The position numbers were made by a program, and so were the translations under genes. Below the pieces are notes generated by a model. The model worked only from the letters and a program-made list of their open reading frames with translations, had not been told where the DNA came from and searched no databases. A stretch of DNA of 56,858 bases from an uncultured Lachnospiraceae bacterium (GTDB taxonomy: Bacteria > Bacillota > Clostridia > Lachnospirales > Lachnospiraceae): NCBI GenBank assembly GCA_900317585.1, contig ONHG01000018.1, positions 1-56,858 of the forward strand, read 5' to 3'. Shown piece after piece: positions 52,791-56,858 of the stretch. Position 1 is the stretch's first letter. Every line of letters starts with the position of its first letter.

Positions 52791-52818
52791 TTTACCACAT
52801 AATGTTTATTATGTGGTA
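52791..52818. repeat. Right inverted repeat of a candidate invertible segment
   Basis: 28 bp. Arms ACCACATAAT / ATTATGTGGT around core GTTT (52794-52817). Ends 22 bp before the chosen start of the helicase gene. Confidence 0.92.
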
Positions 52819-52840
52819 CCAGCAGGAAGGTCATGATGCC

Positions 52841-54970
52841 ATGAAATTAGAACTCTTTGAGCACAATCAAAAGGCATATGAAGCAGCCGTTTCTATGATG
52901 GCTGAGACCGGAAAGGCAGCTATTATACATCCTACCGGAACAGGCAAGTCGCTTATAGCGTTTAAGCTGGCGATGGAGCATCCGGACGCGAGTGTGTACT
53001 GGCTGGCGCCAAGCAGCTATATATATCATACGCAGCTTGAGAATCTACAGAAGATTATGAGGCCTGATTCATCAGATAAACAAATACAATCCCCGGACAA
53101 TATCACATTTATCTCATACAGCAAACTCATGCACAATGAGGAACTGATAGAGAAAATACAGCCGGACTACATCATACTCGATGAGTTTCACAGATGCGGC
53201 GCGGCAGAATGGGGAAAGAGCGTCAAAAAGCTGTTGGATGCTCATAAAACAGCAAAAATACTGGGACTGTCAGCCACCAACATACGCTATCTCGACAATC
53301 AGAGAGATATGGCAGAGGAAATATTCGACGGCTGCATAGCATCAGAGATGACACTGGGAGAGGCGATGGCGAAGGGTATACTTTCCACACCAAAGTACGT
53401 CATGGCGATGTACTCCTATGGTGAGGAGCTCAAGAAGCTAAAGCAGCGAATAAAGGCGATGGAAAGCAGAAGTAGCGTCAGACAGAATATGGAGCTGCTC
53501 GAACAACTGCGCCGTGCGCTGGAAAAAGCGGATGGACCTGACAAAATCTTTGAAAAGCATATGCGCGTGGAAGGAAAAATGCATGGTAAGTACATCGTAT
53601 TCTGCTCCAGCCGTGAGCACATGGATGAGATGACAGAGCATATGCACGAGTGGTTTGACAATGTGGATATGAGCCCGCACGTATATGTGGCATACTACAG
53701 CAACCCGGAGACCTCAAAGGCATTTGCACAATTTAAAGCAGATAAGAGTGAACATCTAAAGCTCTTGTACTGCATAGACATGCTGAACGAGGGCGTACAT
53801 GTGGATGACGTGGACGGAGTCATACTGCTTCGACCGACGGTGTCACCAATCATCTATATGCAGCAGATAGGCAGATGCCTCTCGGCAGGTACTAATAAGA
53901 CACCAATCATATTTGATCTGGTGGATAACTTCGAGAGCCTCTACAGCATCGACTGTCTGACAGAAGAGATAGACCAGGCATTCTCACTCATGCCATGTAC
54001 ACAGGTGGAGAGAGAAAAGTTTAAGGATAGATTCCGAATATACGACGAAGTGAAGGAATGCCGTCAGCTGTTCGGACAATTGCAGAGCAGTCTGTCATCA
54101 ACCTGGGACAACTACTATCTGGCAGCCTGCGCATACCACAGAGACCACGGCAACCTCAAGGTGCCAAAGGACTATGTGACAGACGATGGACTGACACTGG
54201 GAAGCTGGATACAGACCCAGCGCAAGGTGTACTCAGGCAAGATAGCCGGAGGACTCACCGCCGACAAGATAGAAAAGCTGAACCTGATAGGCATGATATG
54301 GAATGTCAGGAAAAACAGCTTTGATACAGCATATGAAGAGCTGGAAAAATATCATGAACAGCATGGAAATCTGGATATCAAGTCAAGATACGTCACAGAA
54401 AGCGGATATCCGCTGGGTAAATGGATTAACAACATCCGTGTGTCAGCCAAGAAAAAGGGCAAGGAAGCAGTACTCAACAAAGAACAGCTCAAAAAGCTCG
54501 AAGCACTTGGCATGATCTGGGACAAAAACAGCGAGATATGGGATGTCTATATCAATGCTGCAAAGAAATATTACGAAGAAACAGGTGATTTGCGCATACC
54601 GGTAAGGTATGTCACCGAGGACGGTGTGGCACTCGGCAACTGGCTTTCATCCATCAAGAATGGAAAGAGCGGCAGGAAAATGAGAGCGGAAACACTGACC
54701 GATGAGCAGAAAGCACAACTCAAAAAGCTGGGTATCAATCTGGAAAACACCAATAATACGGTGTGGAACAGCAAGTATGAGCTGGCAAAGGAATACTACA
54801 CCGAGCACGGTAATCTCAATATCCCGGTGGCATATTGCGTGGATGGAGTGAAGCTGGGCAGGTGGATATCAAATATACGAAGTAAAAGAAAAAATCCAAA
54901 TTCATCAGGGATGATGCTGGACGAGAGCAGAATAGCAATGCTCGACAGCATTGGGATGGATTGGAAGTAA
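52841..54970 (+). CDS. DEAD/DEAH-type helicase with helicase-associated repeats
   Basis: 709-aa superfamily 2 helicase. Walker A PTGTGKS at 31-37, DEFH at 114-117, SAT at 144-146, and a motif VI-like QQIGRCLSAG in the second RecA domain. The C-terminal 280 residues carry about four helicase-associated (HA) repeats, each with Y…HGNL-x-(I/V)P-x-x-Y…G-x-x-LG-x-W. Function unknown; similar proteins occur beside surface-polysaccharide loci in Lachnospiraceae as far as I recall. ATG at 52841 with AGGAAGG 11 nt upstream; a start at 52802 inside the right repeat is possible. Confidence 0.82.
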   Translation: MKLELFEHNQKAYEAAVSMMAETGKAAIIHPTGTGKSLIAFKLAMEHPDASVYWLAPSSYIYHTQLENLQKIMRPDSSDKQIQSPDNITFISYSKLMHNEELIEKIQPDYIILDEFHRCGAAEWGKSVKKLLDAHKTAKILGLSATNIRYLDNQRDMAEEIFDGCIASEMTLGEAMAKGILSTPKYVMAMYSYGEELKKLKQRIKAMESRSSVRQNMELLEQLRRALEKADGPDKIFEKHMRVEGKMHGKYIVFCSSREHMDEMTEHMHEWFDNVDMSPHVYVAYYSNPETSKAFAQFKADKSEHLKLLYCIDMLNEGVHVDDVDGVILLRPTVSPIIYMQQIGRCLSAGTNKTPIIFDLVDNFESLYSIDCLTEEIDQAFSLMPCTQVEREKFKDRFRIYDEVKECRQLFGQLQSSLSSTWDNYYLAACAYHRDHGNLKVPKDYVTDDGLTLGSWIQTQRKVYSGKIAGGLTADKIEKLNLIGMIWNVRKNSFDTAYEELEKYHEQHGNLDIKSRYVTESGYPLGKWINNIRVSAKKKGKEAVLNKEQLKKLEALGMIWDKNSEIWDVYINAAKKYYEETGDLRIPVRYVTEDGVALGNWLSSIKNGKSGRKMRAETLTDEQKAQLKKLGINLENTNNTVWNSKYELAKEYYTEHGNLNIPVAYCVDGVKLGRWISNIRSKRKNPNSSGMMLDESRIAMLDSIGMDWK

Positions 54971-54998
54971 GAATACAAGCTAAGGAGCTATAGAAATA

Positions 54999-56447
54999 AT
55001 GTACAGGAAGAAAGGAAGAGGGTGGACCAAGCATGTTGATTTCATGCTGTTGGACATCGTATGCATATTAATAGCATTTTTTGTTTCATATGTGATACGT
55101 TTTGGGTTCGATAATCCATACGTGGATAAGGATTACCGTACACTTGGAGTTGCCTTCCTTCTGATAGATTTCTTTGTAGAGATAATGGCAGACTCCTTCA
55201 AAAATGTCTTAAAACGAGGATATCTCGATGAGTTTATATCGGTCTGCAAGCATGCAATGCTGGTGTTTCTGGTCACAGCGCTGTTTCTGTTCACCACACA
55301 GATGGCAGATATATATTCCAGATTATCGTTTTACATCATGTTTCCAATATATGTGACCATCACATATATCTGCAGGCTGGCACTAAAGAGCTTTCTTAAA
55401 AAGAAAGATTTTACAGCATCGAAGAAGTCACTGCTTGTTATAGCACCTGAGGCACTGCTTCGGGATACACTGCGCACAGTGGAGAAAAGCTGTATGGGTT
55501 ACACACAGATAGTGGCAGCTTCGCTGGATTCAGACCTGAAGGGTAAAACAATATATAAAATTCCTGTCGTAGCAAATCATGATGGCATAGCAGATTATGC
55601 GTGTGATGAGTGGGTGGATGAGGTGCTCATACCGCCTTGCAGCGAGAAAGAATATCCGGACAAGCTGGCAGATATGTTCTTGGAAATGGGAATTGCTGTA
55701 CACACAGGAATTGCCAAAAATGGAACAGACCAGGGCGGTTATAAGCAGATAGAAAAGATAGGCGACTACACAGTGGTTACATCTAGTGTCAACTATGCAA
55801 ACACCAGCGCTCTTCTGGTCAAGAGGGGCATGGATATAGTCGGAGGTCTGATAGGCTGTCTGTTTACACTTATTATTATGATATTCGTCGGACCAATGAT
55901 ATACATAGCATCGCCGGGTCCAATATTCTTCGCACAGGAAAGAGTGGGCAGGAACGGCAGAAAATTCAAGATGTATAAATTCCGCAGCATGTATATGGAT
56001 GCCGAGGAGAGAAAGAAAGAACTCATGGCGGAAAACAAAATAGGTGACGGAATGATGTTCAAGATGGACTTTGATCCGAGAATCATCGGAAACAAAGTGC
56101 TGCCAAACGGAAAGAAGAAAACCGGAATTGGACAGTTTATCAGGAAAACGAGCCTGGATGAATTTCCACAATTTTGGAATATTTTTAGAGGGGATATGAG
56201 CCTGGTAGGCACCAGACCACCGACACTCGATGAGTGGGAAAAGTATGAACCACACCACAGAGCCAGAATGTCATTCAGACCGGGACTGACCGGCCTATGG
56301 CAGGTGAGTGGCAGAAGTAATATCACGGACTTCGAGGAAGTGGTGAAGCTGGATACTAAATATATTAGTGAGTGGAGTGTTAAAAATGATTTGAAAATTA
56401 TTTTTAAGACTGCAGTAGGTGTATTAAAGAATGATGGAGCAGTGTAG
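54999..56447 (+). CDS. Polyprenyl-phosphate sugar transferase (WbaP/EpsE-like)
   Basis: 482-aa initiating phosphoglycosyltransferase that moves sugar-1-phosphate onto undecaprenyl phosphate, the first step of capsule or exopolysaccharide synthesis. About four N-terminal membrane helices (13-140), a CoA-binding-like Rossmann region (140-250), and the bacterial sugar-transferase domain from residue about 270 (KRGMDIVGGLIGCL, PGPIFFAQERVGRNGRKFKM, KTSLDEFPQFWNIFRGDMS, RPGLTGLWQVSGRS). ATG with AAGGAG 11 nt upstream. 28 bp after the helicase and 3 bp before the next gene. Confidence 0.93.
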   Translation: MYRKKGRGWTKHVDFMLLDIVCILIAFFVSYVIRFGFDNPYVDKDYRTLGVAFLLIDFFVEIMADSFKNVLKRGYLDEFISVCKHAMLVFLVTALFLFTTQMADIYSRLSFYIMFPIYVTITYICRLALKSFLKKKDFTASKKSLLVIAPEALLRDTLRTVEKSCMGYTQIVAASLDSDLKGKTIYKIPVVANHDGIADYACDEWVDEVLIPPCSEKEYPDKLADMFLEMGIAVHTGIAKNGTDQGGYKQIEKIGDYTVVTSSVNYANTSALLVKRGMDIVGGLIGCLFTLIIMIFVGPMIYIASPGPIFFAQERVGRNGRKFKMYKFRSMYMDAEERKKELMAENKIGDGMMFKMDFDPRIIGNKVLPNGKKKTGIGQFIRKTSLDEFPQFWNIFRGDMSLVGTRPPTLDEWEKYEPHHRARMSFRPGLTGLWQVSGRSNITDFEEVVKLDTKYISEWSVKNDLKIIFKTAVGVLKNDGAV

Positions 56448-56450
56448 TAA

Positions 56451-56858
56451 ATGAGAAGGAAAAATAATAAAGATAATATGAAAATATGTTTAGTAGGATC
56501 ATCTGGTGGACATTTAACACATCTTTATATGCTCAAACCATTCTGGAAGGACAAAGACAGATTTTGGGTAACATTTGATAAAGAGGATGCACGCAGCATT
56601 CTTGAAGGTGAAAAAATGTATCCGTGCTATTATCCGACAAACAGAAGTTTGAAGGCATTGATCAAAAATACAAAAATAGCCTGGAAGGTCTTAAGAAAAG
56701 AAAGACCGGATGTAATTATCTCAAGCGGTGCGGCTGTGGCTGTTCCATTTTTCTACTTGGGAAAAATATTCGGAGCTAAACTGGTTTATATAGAAGTGTT
56801 TGACCGTATAGATAAACCAACAATGACTGGAAAAATGGTATATCCAATAGTTGATAAG
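56451..56858 (+). CDS. Alg14-like glycosyltransferase subunit (partial, runs off the right edge)
   Basis: 136 codons of the N-terminal part. MKICLVGSSGGHLTHLYML and RPDVIISSGAAVAVPFFYL are typical of the Alg14/PssD/CpsF membrane subunit that recruits a GT28 catalytic partner for the second sugar of a polysaccharide repeat. ATG at 56451 with GGAG upstream; an internal ATG (56478) lacks a good ribosome site. Directly follows the sugar-transferase gene in the same operon. Confidence 0.82.
   Translation, partial: MRRKNNKDNMKICLVGSSGGHLTHLYMLKPFWKDKDRFWVTFDKEDARSILEGEKMYPCYYPTNRSLKALIKNTKIAWKVLRKERPDVIISSGAAVAVPFFYLGKIFGAKLVYIEVFDRIDKPTMTGKMVYPIVDK

Noticed and set aside
52593-52818. Inverted palindromes read simply as two terminators
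   Set aside because: The right copy has no T tract on the + strand and starts after, not before, its T run; the exact reversed pair with a swapped asymmetric core fits recombination sites better. A minus-strand terminator role for the left copy is still possible.

Overview
The window looks like chromosome from a motile, anaerobic Firmicute of the Lachnospiraceae, most like Agathobacter (Eubacterium) rectalis or Roseburia. That rests on moderate AT richness, strong AGGAGG ribosome sites, the hprK / murB / rapZ / whiA cluster, flagellum-linked genes (FliB-type methylase, TIGR03826 protein) and several protein families I know mainly from this group (DUF6465, DUF6106, DUF4250, DUF6472). The genus call is from recognition of families, not from a database search.

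Layout. 1-3.0 kb: a partial gene, an M15 peptidase, an aldo/keto reductase and a flagellin-lysine methylase homologue. 3.1-11.4 kb: a complete type II Wadjet anti-plasmid system (jetA-jetB-jetC-jetD) behind a TTGCAT-17-TATAAT promoter. 11.4-28.2 kb: MATE exporter, undecaprenol/diacylglycerol kinase, a phasin-like plus ABC1-kinase pair, Na/Pi transporter, a pentulose kinase with AraD, a membrane serine hydrolase, envelope-associated hypotheticals, an HPr-like protein with an altered active-site loop, and DUF6465. 28.4-33.9 kb: tRNA-Phe and tRNA-Gly, a 5'-truncated flavin oxidoreductase, a glycogen-debranching-type glucosidase, murI and nth. 34-49.1 kb: housekeeping genes (SprT/YgjP-like protease, Nudix, pyrG, ftsH, uvrC, hprK, M18 aminopeptidase, murB, rapZ, whiA, lipid kinase, fba).

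49.27-52.49 kb is an accessory island. Two direct copies of a small cassette flank two AT-rich genes that I cannot assign to a known system. The intact right copy encodes a 32-residue one-helix membrane peptide, has a convergent antisense promoter, and has a leader whose CCCTCC can pair with the Shine-Dalgarno; I read it as a type I toxin-antitoxin locus. The left copy has lost its leader and start region. The two island genes (302 aa soluble; 355 aa winged-helix-like domain plus about five membrane helices) share an unusual motif, Q-I-N-I-x-x-D-N-G. They are followed by a predicted 138-nt structured RNA with its own TTGTCA-17-TATAAT promoter and a strong terminator. This two-protein plus RNA module is the best candidate for an undescribed system, plausibly for defence; that function is inference.

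52.6-56.9 kb starts with a 170-bp segment bounded by perfect 28-bp inverted repeats, each holding an internal palindrome with an asymmetric 4-bp core. This looks like an invertible promoter switch. Downstream are a helicase with about four helicase-associated repeats, a polyprenyl-phosphate sugar transferase and the start of an Alg14-like glycosyltransferase subunit, which form the beginning of a surface-polysaccharide locus. No recombinase, transposase, rRNA or CRISPR array was seen in the window.
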